A stretch of DNA of 64,000 bases from Devosia sediminis (lineage in GTDB: Bacteria; Pseudomonadota; Alphaproteobacteria; Rhizobiales; Devosiaceae), in NCBI RefSeq assembly GCF_016411825.1, contig NZ_JAEKMH010000002.1, positions 62,001 to 126,000 on the forward strand. Direction: 5' to 3'. A model generated the notes under the pieces. It was not told the DNA's origin and searched no databases. It saw nothing but the letters and a program-made list of their open reading frames with translations. The translations under genes were made by a program, and so were the position numbers. Shown piece after piece: positions 9,866-19,435 of this stretch (position 1 is its first letter; each line of letters opens with the position of its first letter).

Positions 9866-10873
9866 ATGGCATCGGGCAAGCGCGCCAGCCAGGCCGATAT
9901 CGCTGAGAAACTGGGCGTTTCGGTCTCCACCGTATCGCGGGCGCTGGCCAATGAGATCGGCATCAGCGACGCCGTGCGCGCCGAAGTGCAGCGCATGGCG
10001 CGGATGCTGGGCTACAAGAGCAAGCATCCGCCCGCTATGGGCAGCCTGGACAAGCGGGCCCTGGCGCTGGTTCCCCTTAACAGTGCCATGGGCAGCCTTG
10101 CCGGCTTTTACCACGGCATTGTCGAGGCCATGCGTGCCCAGGCCGGCGAGGCCGGCATCGTGCTCGATGTGCGGCTGGTCAACGAGGATATGGTCACGCT
10201 CGACTTCATCCGCCGGCAGATGTCGAAGACAGGTGCCAACGGCCTGATCCTGGCCGGCATAGACCCGGCCGCAGACATCGCCCAATGGGCGCAGGAAACC
10301 GAGACGGCCCTCGTTCTGGCCAATGGCAGCGACCCGCTCATGCGCTTCAATTCAGTTGCGCCGGCCAATTTCTACGGGGCCTATCGGGCCACCCAGCGCC
10401 TGATCGAAGCCGGCCACCGCCGCATCCTGCACTATACGTACCACCATCGTCCCACCATCCTGCAGCGCCAGCGTGGTTTCGAGGCTGCGATCGCCGCAAA
10501 CCCTGAGGTTTCCGGCACTGTGGTAATCTCCAACGAACATTCCAGCAAGGATCTGCTCGCGGCCCTTCTTGCGGGCGAATACGACGTCACTGCCGTCTTT
10601 TGCTGGAACGACAGCGTGGCCGTCAGCATGGTCGAGGCGCTGCTGGGCCAGGATTCGCCCATGCCGGAGGGGTTTTCTATCATCGGTTTCGACGATCTGC
10701 CGATTGCCGGCATGGCCAATCCGCGCCTCTCCACTGTCCGCGTTGACCGCGAAGCCATCGGCCGCGGCGTCATTCGCCTCCTGGCCAGCCAGCTCGACGG
10801 AGAGCGCGCCGTCCAGCAGCTCGAAATCGGCCTTTCCCTGGTGGAAGGCGAGACCGTTCATCACCTCGTCTAA
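9866..10873 (+). CDS. LacI family transcriptional regulator
   Basis: Repressor of 335 residues. Helix-turn-helix SQADIAEKLGVSVSTVSRALAN lies near residues 8-29, followed by a PBP-like ligand domain ending with FDDLPIAGMANPRLSTVRVD. The ATG has a strong GAGGGGG site. It heads a long same-strand locus (heparinase II/III, ABC transporter, DUF2264, dehydrogenase, acyltransferase, ThuA) and is flanked by TTGCGT-containing candidate operators, so it is the probable local regulator. Ligand unknown, presumably an oligosaccharide breakdown product. Confidence 0.92.
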   Translation: MASGKRASQADIAEKLGVSVSTVSRALANEIGISDAVRAEVQRMARMLGYKSKHPPAMGSLDKRALALVPLNSAMGSLAGFYHGIVEAMRAQAGEAGIVLDVRLVNEDMVTLDFIRRQMSKTGANGLILAGIDPAADIAQWAQETETALVLANGSDPLMRFNSVAPANFYGAYRATQRLIEAGHRRILHYTYHHRPTILQRQRGFEAAIAANPEVSGTVVISNEHSSKDLLAALLAGEYDVTAVFCWNDSVAVSMVEALLGQDSPMPEGFSIIGFDDLPIAGMANPRLSTVRVDREAIGRGVIRLLASQLDGERAVQQLEIGLSLVEGETVHHLV

Positions 10874-10926
10874 GGCTTCCTCTCCGGCCAGCATGCTGCC
10901 ATTTTTGCGTAACTTTTTGTCCGCCG

Positions 10927-10941
10927 CTTGTTAAAAACAAG
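10927..10941 (+). terminator. Weak hairpin after LacI gene
   Basis: CTTGTT and AACAAG arms flank AAA, 54 bp after the LacI stop. No T-run follows, so termination is doubtful; it could also be a protein-binding inverted repeat. Confidence 0.25.
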
Positions 10942-10984
10942 GTCCGTGGCCAGCGAATATCCGCACCAAACAACTGCCCTCGCG

Positions 10985-11067
10985 ACGCAATTTCCGCAAT
11001 CTTGCGTTAATTGCATGAAATGCGCAAAAAGCTTGAATTTGCGTAACCTCGTGCATAGCCTTGCGTA
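10985..11067. promoter_or_regulatory. Cluster of TTGCGT motifs ahead of the heparinase operon
   Basis: TTGCGT followed by T or A occurs at 11002, 11039 and 11061, with ACGCAA at 10985, all within 85 bp upstream of the operon. Another copy is at 10905. The motif matches the arms of the inverted repeat before the LacI gene. This looks like a multi-site operator region for the LacI protein at 9866-10873. Confidence 0.45.
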
Positions 11068-11096
11068 GCGCCTCAACGAACCCACCAAGGGCATTT

Positions 11097-11113
11097 GTTA
11101 GCAGACTGCTAAC
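11097..11113. promoter_or_regulatory. 17-bp palindrome before the heparinase-family gene
   Basis: GTTAGCAG and CTGCTAAC are perfect 8-bp arms around a single A, 27 bp before the GTG start. It differs from the TTGCGT motif and so may bind a different regulator or form a 5' leader hairpin. Confidence 0.45.
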
Positions 11114-11140
11114 GCGAGGCGCGACTTGGAGGACGGTAGC

Positions 11141-12967
11141 GTGACCCTGAGGCGTTGGAACGTGAGGCATGTCGGACTGGTGCTCGACGCCACTCCCGAT
11201 TTTGCGCCCTTTCCCCGCTCCGGCTCGCCTGAACTGGCCGCACTGAAGACACGCCTTGGCGACGCCGTCATCAACGACCTCATCGCCGCTGCCAGCTCCG
11301 ACATGGAGGCCCCGATCCCGGCACTGCCGGCTTCGCTCTATCATGAATTCCGTGAGACCGGGCGTCGCGAGGGCTATGAAGATGCCCAGCGTGCCCGCCG
11401 CAACAGGCTTTATCGCCTGACCCTGGCTGAATGGCTCGAAGGGCAGGGGCGTTTCCTCCCTGCGCTCGAGGATGTGGCCTGGGCAAGGCTCGAAGAAACC
11501 AACTGGGCCTGGCCCGCCCATGCCCGCGACCTCGACCGGCCCGACCATCCGACTCTCGATCTCGCCGCCGCCATGACGGCGCTCGACATGGCCGAGCTCG
11601 ATTACCTGATCGGCGAGCGGCTTTCGCCCAACTTGCGGCTGCGGATCCGCTCGGAAGTCGAACGCCGGGCCGTCGGCCCCTTCCTCGCACGAGACGATCA
11701 CTGGTGGCTGCACACGACGCCGCAAAAGCAGGTCAATAACTGGACGGCGGTTTGCGTGGCCGGCGTGGTCGGCGCGGCGCTCTACCTCGACACCGACAGC
11801 AACCGCCTGGCGCGCATCGTGACGCGCGGCCTCCACAGCCTCGCCGATTACCTCGAAACCTTCGACCGCGAAGGCGGGTCCAGCGAAGGGCCGGACTACT
11901 GGACCTATGGCTTTGGCAATTATGTCGTCCTGGCGCAGCTTCTGCACGCGCGGACCAATGGTGCCATCGATCTGCTGGACGGTGACTTCGTCAAATCCAT
12001 CGCCCGCTTCCCGCTCAACACCATGTTGGCGCCGGGTGTCTGGGTGAGCTTTTCCGACAGCGACAGCAATCCGGTCTTCCATCCGGGCCTGCTCACCTAT
12101 CTTGCTGAGCATCTCGAGCTTCCCGGCCTTCGCGGCCTGGGCATGGCGAACGACTTCCGCGTCGAAACCTTCAATCAGTTCTGCTGGCCGCTCCGCCAAT
12201 CCGCCTGGCCTCTGCCCGAGAACGCCGCGCCGGCGCAGGTCGGCAAGCATGACTGGTACGACGAGATGGGGTGGATGATGAGCCGGCTCGATCCGACCGA
12301 TCCCCATTCGCTGTGCCTCGCCGCCAAGGGCGGCCACAATGACGAGATGCACAACCAGAACGACGTCGGATCGTTCATGGTGGTGTCCGGCGGCAAGGTT
12401 GTGCTGACCGATCCCGGCCGCGGACGCTATTCCAAGAGCTATTTTGGGCCCGAGCGCTACCAGAACCTCTTCGCCTCGTCGCGCGGACACTCCGTGCCCA
12501 TGGTCAACGGTTTCGAACAGGCCGAAGGCCGCGACCACGCGGCTGAGGTGATGATGCATGAGCATGGCGTCGAGGCGGATCGGCTCGAACTCGATATGGC
12601 TGCCGCCTATCCCGAAGCGGCCGGGCTTGCCGCCCTGAGGCGCAACCTGACGCTTGATCGCCGGACGCCTGATGGTCGTGTGCTGCTGGCCGACGATTTT
12701 GAATTCACCGGAACCGACGGCCTCTTCCAGTCCGTGCTGGTGACGCCGCTGGCAGCCGAGGCCGGCAATGGCACGGTGCGCATTGGCGACACCTCGGCCG
12801 GCGTCGTCGTGCACTACGACGCGGCCGAACTCGACGTCGCCTTCGACCGGCACGAAGGGGCGGAAAAGCAGTACCAACCCGCCGTCGATCTCACACGCGT
12901 GGTGTTCACGCCCCGGCAGAAAAGCCGGAAGGGACGCCTCGCGCTCGAAATCTCGCCCCTCCGCTGA
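11141..12967 (+). CDS. Heparinase II/III-family protein (polysaccharide lyase-like)
   Basis: Predicted cytoplasmic protein of 608 residues. The C-terminal half carries the heparinase II/III signature: GGHNDEMHNQNDVGSF, then a VLTDPG motif and the YQNLFASSRGHSVPMVNG segment. The N-terminal half is mostly helical, as in the toroid domain of this superfamily. No signal peptide is visible, so it would act on imported oligosaccharides. The GTG at 11141 is chosen for the GGAGG 8 bp upstream; a TTG at 11126 would overlap that site. First gene of the locus. Lyase activity on uronate-containing glycans is inferred from the family. Confidence 0.8.
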   Translation: MTLRRWNVRHVGLVLDATPDFAPFPRSGSPELAALKTRLGDAVINDLIAAASSDMEAPIPALPASLYHEFRETGRREGYEDAQRARRNRLYRLTLAEWLEGQGRFLPALEDVAWARLEETNWAWPAHARDLDRPDHPTLDLAAAMTALDMAELDYLIGERLSPNLRLRIRSEVERRAVGPFLARDDHWWLHTTPQKQVNNWTAVCVAGVVGAALYLDTDSNRLARIVTRGLHSLADYLETFDREGGSSEGPDYWTYGFGNYVVLAQLLHARTNGAIDLLDGDFVKSIARFPLNTMLAPGVWVSFSDSDSNPVFHPGLLTYLAEHLELPGLRGLGMANDFRVETFNQFCWPLRQSAWPLPENAAPAQVGKHDWYDEMGWMMSRLDPTDPHSLCLAAKGGHNDEMHNQNDVGSFMVVSGGKVVLTDPGRGRYSKSYFGPERYQNLFASSRGHSVPMVNGFEQAEGRDHAAEVMMHEHGVEADRLELDMAAAYPEAAGLAALRRNLTLDRRTPDGRVLLADDFEFTGTDGLFQSVLVTPLAAEAGNGTVRIGDTSAGVVVHYDAAELDVAFDRHEGAEKQYQPAVDLTRVVFTPRQKSRKGRLALEISPLR

Positions 12968-13078
12968 GGGGGAGTACTGCCCTTTGGGGCAGATCTATAG
13001 CGGCTCGAGGCTCTGAGGAGTGCCGCGGGCAGGAGTGAACGCCGGAGGTGGGACAACCCCGGCAAAGGGAGGACTAGG

Positions 13079-14986
13079 ATGAGGAAAGACCATCTTTATG
13101 GTTTGGCCAGTGCAGTGGCCCTCGCAGCGGTGATGGCCGCTGCCGGGCCCGTGCTGGCGCAACAGCAGTCGCCGGCGCTTGACGCGGCCGTATCGAGCGG
13201 CGAGTTGCCGCCCGTGGCAGAGCGCCTGCCGGCCAATCCGCTGGTCGTGGATGGCCCCAGTGCCGGCTCCTATGGCGGCACCTGGCGCATGGGCATGAAT
13301 GGCGGCGGCGACAATGGGCTGATCGTCAAGACCGTGGCCTATGAGGGCCTGGTTCGCTACGACCACGAATGGAAGAGCGTGCTGCCCAACCTGGCCGAGA
13401 GCTGGGAAGCCAGCGCCGACGCCAAGGAATATACGTTCAAGCTGCGCGAAGGCGTGAAGTGGAGCGACGGCACGCCTTACACGACGGAGGACATCGCCTT
13501 CACCGTCGAGATGTACCAGGACCCCGATTACGCGGCCAATAGCTGGATCGACAGCAAGAACAATCCGATGACGTTGACGGTCATCGACGACTACAATTTC
13601 AAGTTCACCTTCGAAAAGCCAAACGGCATGTTCATGGAGACGCTGGCCTCCACCGACGGCCTCCACATCACTTCGCTGCAGAAGCAATATTGCAGCCAGT
13701 TCCACCCCACCTACAACGAAAACGCCGATGCTGACGCCAAGGCGGCGGGCTTCGACGGTTGGGCGCTCTATCTGCAGGATCGCTGTGCCTGGGGCTGGGA
13801 AACCATTCGCTTCTCCAACGCCGACCTGCCCACCATCTATGGCTGGGTGATCGACCAGCCGCTCTCGGCCAATGCCCAGCGCGTCACCTGGAAGCGCAAT
13901 CCCTATTACTGGAAGACCGACAGCGCCGGAAACCAGCTCCCCTATATCGACAATCTCGACATGCGCGTAAGCCAGGGCGGGGTCGAAGAGCTGACGCTGG
14001 CCGCCCTCAACGGCGAGATCGATTTCCAGGAACGTCACATTGCCACCAATGTGAACAAGCCCCTGTTCTTCGATGGCCAGGAAGCCGGTGGCTATCATCT
14101 GGGCGAGGTGATCCCTTCGGCCTCCAACACGCTGGTGCTGCAGCTCAATCTCAACCACCTCGACCCGGTCAAGAAGGAGCTCTATCAGAACAAGGATTTC
14201 CGCATCGGCATTTCCCATGCCATCGATCGTGCGGAGATCATCGACGTGGTCTTTACCGGCCAGGGCGAACCCTTCCAGGTCGCGCCGCGCCCTGAATCGC
14301 AGTTCTACGACGAGGAACTGGCCAAGCAATATACCGAGTTCGACCCGGACCTCGCTGCCGAGCACTTCGCCGCCGCTGGCCTTACCGAAAAGAATGGTGA
14401 CGGCATCTACCTGATGAGCGACGGCAATCCGGCCAAGATCTCGGTCGACGTGATCTCGGCCCTGCGCCCCGAATGGATCGACATGCTCGAAATCATGCAG
14501 CTCCAGCTTGGCGCTGCCGGTGTCGAGATCGAGCTCAACAATATCGACCGCACGCTGTTCTACGAAAAGCGCCCGGCCGGTGAGTTCGACGCCCAGGTAT
14601 GGGCCGGCGACGGTGGCATCGAGGCCCTGCAGGAGCCGCGCTACTACTTCCCGTTCTCCGACGAGTCCGTCTGGGCCTATCGCTGGGCGCAGTGGTTCAA
14701 CGGCACCCGCCCGGAAATCGCCGAGGAGCCGGTGGATTGGGCCAAGGAACAGATGGACCTCTACAACCAGGTCCGTGCCGAAGCCGATCCGGAAAAGCGC
14801 GCCGAGCTGTTCCGCCAGGTGCTGGCGATCACCAAGGAGCAGTTCCCGGTGATCGGCGTCAGCCTCATGCCGAACTCCTATTCGATCGTTCGCAACAACC
14901 TCAAGAACGTGCCCGAAACCATGTTCAACGCCTGGCTCTTCCCGACCCCGGCGCCCATGGACCCGGTCACCTGGTACTTCGAGTAA
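13079..14986 (+). CDS. ABC transporter substrate-binding protein, family 5 (oligopeptide/oligosaccharide type)
   Basis: Periplasmic binding protein of 635 residues. The signal peptide ends near AAAGPVLAQ. The family 5 core is recognisable: LAESWEASADAKEYTFKLRE, GVKWSDGTPYTTEDIAFTVE, and later DNLDMRVSQGG. It is longer than typical DppA-type proteins. A GGGAGGA site precedes the ATG. It is followed by two permeases and two ATPases in operon order. With carbohydrate enzymes on both sides, the ligand is more likely an oligosaccharide than a peptide, as known for some members of this family. Confidence 0.92.
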   Translation: MRKDHLYGLASAVALAAVMAAAGPVLAQQQSPALDAAVSSGELPPVAERLPANPLVVDGPSAGSYGGTWRMGMNGGGDNGLIVKTVAYEGLVRYDHEWKSVLPNLAESWEASADAKEYTFKLREGVKWSDGTPYTTEDIAFTVEMYQDPDYAANSWIDSKNNPMTLTVIDDYNFKFTFEKPNGMFMETLASTDGLHITSLQKQYCSQFHPTYNENADADAKAAGFDGWALYLQDRCAWGWETIRFSNADLPTIYGWVIDQPLSANAQRVTWKRNPYYWKTDSAGNQLPYIDNLDMRVSQGGVEELTLAALNGEIDFQERHIATNVNKPLFFDGQEAGGYHLGEVIPSASNTLVLQLNLNHLDPVKKELYQNKDFRIGISHAIDRAEIIDVVFTGQGEPFQVAPRPESQFYDEELAKQYTEFDPDLAAEHFAAAGLTEKNGDGIYLMSDGNPAKISVDVISALRPEWIDMLEIMQLQLGAAGVEIELNNIDRTLFYEKRPAGEFDAQVWAGDGGIEALQEPRYYFPFSDESVWAYRWAQWFNGTRPEIAEEPVDWAKEQMDLYNQVRAEADPEKRAELFRQVLAITKEQFPVIGVSLMPNSYSIVRNNLKNVPETMFNAWLFPTPAPMDPVTWYFE

Positions 14987-15012
14987 GCGGGTCGACCTCC
15001 CCCCGCTCGATC

Positions 15013-15047
15013 CCCTCGCGGCGCTTCCCGGCCGCGGGGGGACCCCA
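15013..15047 (+). other. GC-rich hairpin between binding-protein and permease genes
   Basis: A CCCCTCGCGGC stretch and its near-complement GCCGCGGGGG form a stem after the binding-protein stop and before the first permease. Such hairpins often protect the upstream message from 3' decay and raise binding-protein expression over permeases. No T-run, so not a simple terminator. Confidence 0.4.
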
Positions 15048-15071
15048 AACGAACCAGCAAGGGCCCCCGCC

Positions 15072-16061
15072 ATGCTCGCCTTCATCATCCGGCGCACCAT
15101 CGCCATGGTGCTGACCCTCGTCGCCGTTTCGATCGTGGCCTTCGCCATCATCCAGCTTCCGCCGGGCGACTATCTCACGAGCTACATCGCCCAGCTCTCG
15201 TCCACCGGCGACCAGGTCGATCCGCGAGTCATCGAGAATCTCAGGGCCCAGTATGGCCTCGGCGAACCCTTCTATGTGCAGTACTGGAAGTGGATCTCGG
15301 GCGTGGTGCAGGGCAATTTCGGCCACAGCTTCGAATGGAAGCGGCCGGTCTGGGAACTGATCTGGGGGCGTCTGGGCAATTCCGTTCTGGTCGAGGGCCT
15401 GGCGGTGATCGTCATGTGGCTGATCGCGCTGCCCATCGGCATCTACGCGGCCGTACGCAAATATTCCCTCGGCGACTACCTTGCCACCATTGCCGGCTTC
15501 ATCGGCCTCGCCGTGCCCAACTTCTTCTTCGCCCTCATTCTCATGTACCTGGCCTATGTCTGGTTCGGCGTGACCATGGGGGGACTGTTCTCACCCGAAT
15601 TCGAGAATGCGCGCTGGAGCCTGCCGCGCATCTGGGATTTCTTTGCCCATGCCTGGGCGCCGGTGCTGGTGCTGGCGACCGCCGGCACGGCCGAACTGAT
15701 CCGCATCCTGCGCGCCAACCTGCTCGATGAACTCAAGAAACCCTATGTGGTGACGGCCCGCGCCAAGGGCCTGCCGGAATGGAAGGTTGTCCTTAAATAT
15801 CCCGTGCGGCTGGCGCTCAACCCGCTGGTCTCGACCATCGGCTGGCTCCTGCCGGCTCTGGTCTCGGGATCGGTCATCGTCTCGGTGGTGCTCAACCTGC
15901 CTACCGCCGGCCCGATGCTGCTGCGCTCGCTGACCACGCAGGACATGTACCTCGCCGGGGCGATCATCCTCCTGCTGAGCGTCCTCACCGTCATCGGCAC
16001 GCTGATTTCGGACATCCTGCTCGCCCTCATCGATCCCCGAATTCGCTACGGGAGCAAGTAA
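15072..16061 (+). CDS. ABC transporter permease, DppB/OppB type
   Basis: Inner-membrane permease of 329 residues. The DppB start (MLAFIIRRTIAMVLTLVAVS), the periplasmic QYGLGEPFYVQYWKW segment and the EAA-type motif (YVVTARAKGLPEWKV) are all present, with about six helices. It follows the binding protein and its stop overlaps the start of the DppC-type gene (TAATG), so the two are translationally coupled. Forms the channel with the protein at 16061-17203. Confidence 0.93.
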   Translation: MLAFIIRRTIAMVLTLVAVSIVAFAIIQLPPGDYLTSYIAQLSSTGDQVDPRVIENLRAQYGLGEPFYVQYWKWISGVVQGNFGHSFEWKRPVWELIWGRLGNSVLVEGLAVIVMWLIALPIGIYAAVRKYSLGDYLATIAGFIGLAVPNFFFALILMYLAYVWFGVTMGGLFSPEFENARWSLPRIWDFFAHAWAPVLVLATAGTAELIRILRANLLDELKKPYVVTARAKGLPEWKVVLKYPVRLALNPLVSTIGWLLPALVSGSVIVSVVLNLPTAGPMLLRSLTTQDMYLAGAIILLLSVLTVIGTLISDILLALIDPRIRYGSK

Positions 16062-17203
16062 TGGCCGTGGATACCGTGCAACCTACCGTCCATGTCGATC
16101 TGCCCAAGGCGCGCAACCGGCGCGAAAGCCAGCTCGGCCTGATGTGGCGGCGCTTCCGCCAGCACAAGCTGGCCCTGGTCAGCCTCTGGGTCGTGGTGTT
16201 CTTCTATCTCGTGGCGCTTCTGGCCGAGTTCATCGCTCCGGTGGATCCGGTGCATTACAGTGCCCGCTACACCTATGCGCCACCGCAGGGCCTGCATTTC
16301 GTGGCGCAGAACGCCGATGGCGGCTGGGAATTCGGTCCCTATGTCAACGGCTACAAGACCGAGATCGACCCGGTGGCGCTGCGGCGCACCTTCGTCATCG
16401 ACGAGGAGGTCCGCATTCCCGTGCGGTTCTTTGCCGAAAGCGAACCGTACCTGCTGGCCGGGGTGATCCCGCTGTCGGTCAAGCTGATCGGCGTCGAAAA
16501 CCCGCGCGACCCCTTCTACATCCTGGGCGCCGACCGGCTGGGCCGCGACATGCTGAGCCGCCTGATCCATGGCACCCGTATCTCGCTCAGCATCGGCCTT
16601 GCCGGCGTAACGCTGAGCCTCTTCTTCGGCATCGTCATCGGCGGCTTCGCCGGCTTCTACGGTGGCTGGTTCGACAGCGCAGTGATGCGCGTGGTCGAGT
16701 TCATCCGCTCCATGCCGACCATCCCGCTCTGGCTGGGCCTCGCCGCCGCCATGCCCAAGGATTGGAGTGCGCTCCAGACCTACTTTGCCATCACGCTGAT
16801 CCTGTCGCTGATCGGCTGGACTGAACTGGCGCGTGTGGTGCGCGGGCGGTTCCTCAGTCTGCGCACTGAGGATTTCGTCACGGCGGCGCAACTCGACGGC
16901 GCCAGCGACTGGCGCATCGTCACCCGCCACATGGTGCCGAGCTTCACCAGCCACATCATCGCCGCGGCGACGCTCGCCATTCCCGGCATGATCCTGGCCG
17001 AAACCGCGCTGAGCTTCCTGGGCCTTGGTCTTCAGGCGCCCATCGTTTCCTGGGGCACGCTGCTGCAGGACGCCCAGAATATCCGGACCCTGGCAACGGC
17101 GCCTTGGCTATTGGCCCCCGGCGTCTGCGTGGTGATCGTCATCCTCGCGCTCAACTTCTTCGGCGATGGTCTGCGCGACGCGGCCGATCCTCATGGGCGG
17201 TGA
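16061..17203 (+). CDS. ABC transporter permease, DppC/OppC type
   Basis: Inner-membrane permease of 380 residues, longer than usual DppC because of a periplasmic insert of roughly 80 residues after the first helix (about residues 65-145). Typical motifs are FYILGADRLGRDMLSRLIHGTRISL and the EAA loop FVTAAQLDGASDWRI. Partner of the upstream permease. It is followed by a 187-bp gap carrying a palindromic repeat before the ATPase genes. Confidence 0.92.
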   Translation: MAVDTVQPTVHVDLPKARNRRESQLGLMWRRFRQHKLALVSLWVVVFFYLVALLAEFIAPVDPVHYSARYTYAPPQGLHFVAQNADGGWEFGPYVNGYKTEIDPVALRRTFVIDEEVRIPVRFFAESEPYLLAGVIPLSVKLIGVENPRDPFYILGADRLGRDMLSRLIHGTRISLSIGLAGVTLSLFFGIVIGGFAGFYGGWFDSAVMRVVEFIRSMPTIPLWLGLAAAMPKDWSALQTYFAITLILSLIGWTELARVVRGRFLSLRTEDFVTAAQLDGASDWRIVTRHMVPSFTSHIIAAATLAIPGMILAETALSFLGLGLQAPIVSWGTLLQDAQNIRTLATAPWLLAPGVCVVIVILALNFFGDGLRDAADPHGR

Positions 17204-17225
17204 GATGATGTTTTCGAGCGTGCCG

Positions 17226-17362
17226 CACCCCTCATCCGCCCTTCGGACACCTTCTCCCACAAGGGGAGAAGGGTGGCACCGTGGCGCCCCCACCACCGGG
17301 TTCCCCCTCGCCCCTTGTGGGAGAGGGTGGATCGCGCGCAGCGCGAGACGGGTGAGGGGGTC
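17226..17362. repeat. RIME-like dispersed palindromic element (copy 1)
   Basis: Two palindromes built around TCTCCCACAAGGGGAGA and GCCCCTTGTGGGAGAGG, bounded by CCCTCATCCGCCC and GACGGGTGAGGGGG. The same two-palindrome unit appears in inverse orientation at 22345-22477. It separates the permease and ATPase genes of one transporter operon and would be transcribed. Confidence 0.75.
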
Positions 17363-17389
17363 TTCCGCAACACCAAGGGAGTTCCCGGC

Positions 17390-18406
17390 ATGACCAAGCC
17401 CCTCCTCACCATCAACGACATGTCCATCACCTTCACCTCGCCCGACGAGGCCGATATCGAGGCGGTGCGGCAAGTCGATCTGACCCTGACGCCGGGCAAG
17501 ACGCTGGCGCTGGTGGGTGAAAGCGGCTGCGGCAAGTCCGTCACCGCCCGCGCCGTGCTGCGACTGCTCGACAAGAACGCGAAGATCCCGACGGGCGAAA
17601 TCCTCTTCGATACTGGGTCCGGCGCAGTCGATATCGCCAAGCTCAAATCCGACAGTCTCGCCATGCGGGCGCTGCGCGGCGCGGAAATCTCGATGATCTT
17701 TCAGGAGCCGATGTCCTCGCTTTCGCCCGTGCATACGATCGGCGACCAGGTCGACGAAATCATCATCCTCCACGATCGCCTCAACAAGAAGCAGGCGCGA
17801 GAGCGCACCGTATCGCTGCTCGACCAGGTCGGCGTGCCCGGTGCCCGCGACCGTGCCAATGCCTATCCGTTCGAATTGAGCGGCGGCCTCCGGCAACGCG
17901 CCATGATCGCCATGGCGCTGGCCTGTACGCCCAAACTGCTGATCGCCGATGAGCCGACCACGGCACTGGACGTGACCACGCAGGCGCAGATCCTCGATCT
18001 CCTGCGCCAGTTGCAGGACGATTTCGGCATGGCCATGCTGTTCATCACCCATGACCTGGGCGTGGTGGCGGAGATCGCCGACGACATCGCCGTCATGTAT
18101 CTGGGTGATGTGGTGGAACAGGGGGATGTGTTCGACGTCTTCCGCGCCCCAAAGCACCCCTATACGCAGGCGCTGATGAATTCGGTGCCGCGGCTGATGC
18201 GCAAGGCGGAGCGGCAGCGCCTGACGCCGATCAAGGGCACGGTGCCGTCACCCAAGGACCGGCCCGTCGGCTGTGCCTTTACCAGCCGCTGCCCACACGC
18301 CTTTGCGCCATGCCCGACCGTGCGGCCCGAGCGCACGCAAATCGGCGCGGACCATGTCGCCCGCTGTCACCTGCTCACTCATGTTCGCGAGGAGGCAATG
18401 GCATGA
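17390..18406 (+). CDS. ABC transporter ATP-binding protein, DppD/OppD type
   Basis: Cytoplasmic ATPase of 338 residues. Walker A GESGCGKS, the signature LSGGLRQR, and Walker [13 protein letters not shown] are intact. The C-terminal oligopeptide-ABC extension has the cysteine-containing segment ([16 protein letters not shown]). The ATG at 17390 follows AAGGGAG; a longer frame would read back through the palindromic repeat. Its TGA overlaps the ATG of the DppF-type gene. Powers the DppB/C-type channel encoded upstream. Confidence 0.93.
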   Translation: MTKPLLTINDMSITFTSPDEADIEAVRQVDLTLTPGKTLALVGESGCGKSVTARAVLRLLDKNAKIPTGEILFDTGSGAVDIAKLKSDSLAMRALRGAEISMIFQEPMSSLSPVHTIGDQVDEIIILHDRLNKKQARERTVSLLDQVGVPGARDRANAYPFELSGGLRQRAMIAMALACTPKLLIADEPTTALDVTTQAQILDLLRQLQDDFGMAMLFITHDLGVVAEIADDIAVMYLGDVVEQGDVFDVFRAPKHPYTQALMNSVPRLMRKAERQRLTPIKGTVPSPKDRPVGCAFTSRCPHAFAPCPTVRPERTQIGADHVARCHLLTHVREEAMA

Positions 18407-19434
18407 CCACGCTGCTCACCGTCGAAAATCTTTCAAAAGTCTTCCACCTCGGCGGCAGCCTCTTCCGCGAGGGCCGCGAGCTGGTGGCGCTCAACGACAT
18501 CAACCTGACGGTCGAGAAGGGCGAGACGCTCGCCATTGTCGGGGAAAGCGGCTGTGGCAAGACCACGCTCGGGCGCTGCATCATCAAGGCGCAGCCGGTA
18601 TCGTCGGGCCATGTCTTCTACCATCGCGACGAGGGTGGCCATGTCGACCTGACCACGCTGGGGAAGCGCGAGATAGAGCCTTATCGCCGCGACATCCGCA
18701 TGATCTTTCAGGATCCGATGAGTTCGCTCAACCCCAATATGCGGGTCTTCGACATCGTCGCCGAGCCGCTGCGCGTGCACCGTTTGCTGCGCGGCAAGGA
18801 ACTCGAAGCGCGGGTCTATGACACCCTAGGCAAGGTCGGCATTTCACCAGACGCGGCAGGGCGCTACCCCCATGCCTTTTCCGGCGGCCAGCGGCAGCGC
18901 ATCGGCATTGCCCGGGCCCTGGTGCTCAACCCCAAGCTGGTCATCGCCGACGAGGCGGTCTCGGCGCTGGACGTGTCGATCCAGGCGCAGGTGCTGAACC
19001 TGCTCGACGATCTCAAGGAAGAGTTCGGCCTCACCTATATCTTCATCAGCCACGATCTGGGGGTCGTGAACTACATCGCCGACCGGGTGGTGGTGATGTA
19101 TCTCGGGCATGTGGTGGAGAATGCACCGACCGACCTGCTCTTCGAGCGGCCGCGCCATCCCTATACCGAAATGCTGCTCGAGGCCCTGCCCATTGCAGAT
19201 CCCAGCCGGCGCAAAGGGCGCAACAAGGAGCTGAAGGGCGAAATCCCCTATCTCGGCAACCGGCCGAAAGGGTGCCCCTTCCATACGCGCTGCAAATACG
19301 CCCAGGACATCTGTCGCGCCGAAAAGCCGGCGCTGCGCCCCATCAACGGCACGGCGCAACTGGCGGCCTGCCATTTTGCCGAAACACTCGATCTCAAGGG
19401 CGCCTATGAGGCGCCGATAAAGGCCATTGCTTGA
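18403..19434 (+). CDS. ABC transporter ATP-binding protein, DppF/OppF type
   Basis: Cytoplasmic ATPase of 343 residues. Walker A GESGCGKTT, signature FSGGQRQR, and Walker B LVIADEAVSALD are present. The proline usual after DE is replaced by alanine, which is frequent in DppF-type subunits. The C-terminal cysteine segment (GCPFHTRCKYAQDIC) is present. The start overlaps the upstream stop by 4 bp (ATGA) with GGAGG before it. Completes a five-component importer with 13079-18406. Confidence 0.93.
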   Translation: MTTLLTVENLSKVFHLGGSLFREGRELVALNDINLTVEKGETLAIVGESGCGKTTLGRCIIKAQPVSSGHVFYHRDEGGHVDLTTLGKREIEPYRRDIRMIFQDPMSSLNPNMRVFDIVAEPLRVHRLLRGKELEARVYDTLGKVGISPDAAGRYPHAFSGGQRQRIGIARALVLNPKLVIADEAVSALDVSIQAQVLNLLDDLKEEFGLTYIFISHDLGVVNYIADRVVVMYLGHVVENAPTDLLFERPRHPYTEMLLEALPIADPSRRKGRNKELKGEIPYLGNRPKGCPFHTRCKYAQDICRAEKPALRPINGTAQLAACHFAETLDLKGAYEAPIKAIA

Positions 19435-19435
19435 A

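Noticed and set aside
12977..12992. Hairpin CTGCCC-TTTG-GGGCAG after the heparinase-family gene
   Set aside because: A 6-bp stem without a T-run inside an apparent operon; could be a weak processing site but not a supported terminator.
12995..15151. Long minus-strand frame opposite the family 5 binding-protein gene
   Set aside because: The plus-strand gene has a signal peptide, family motifs and operon context; the antisense frame has none. Similar frames opposite 11126-12877 and 32542-34461 were rejected for the same reason.
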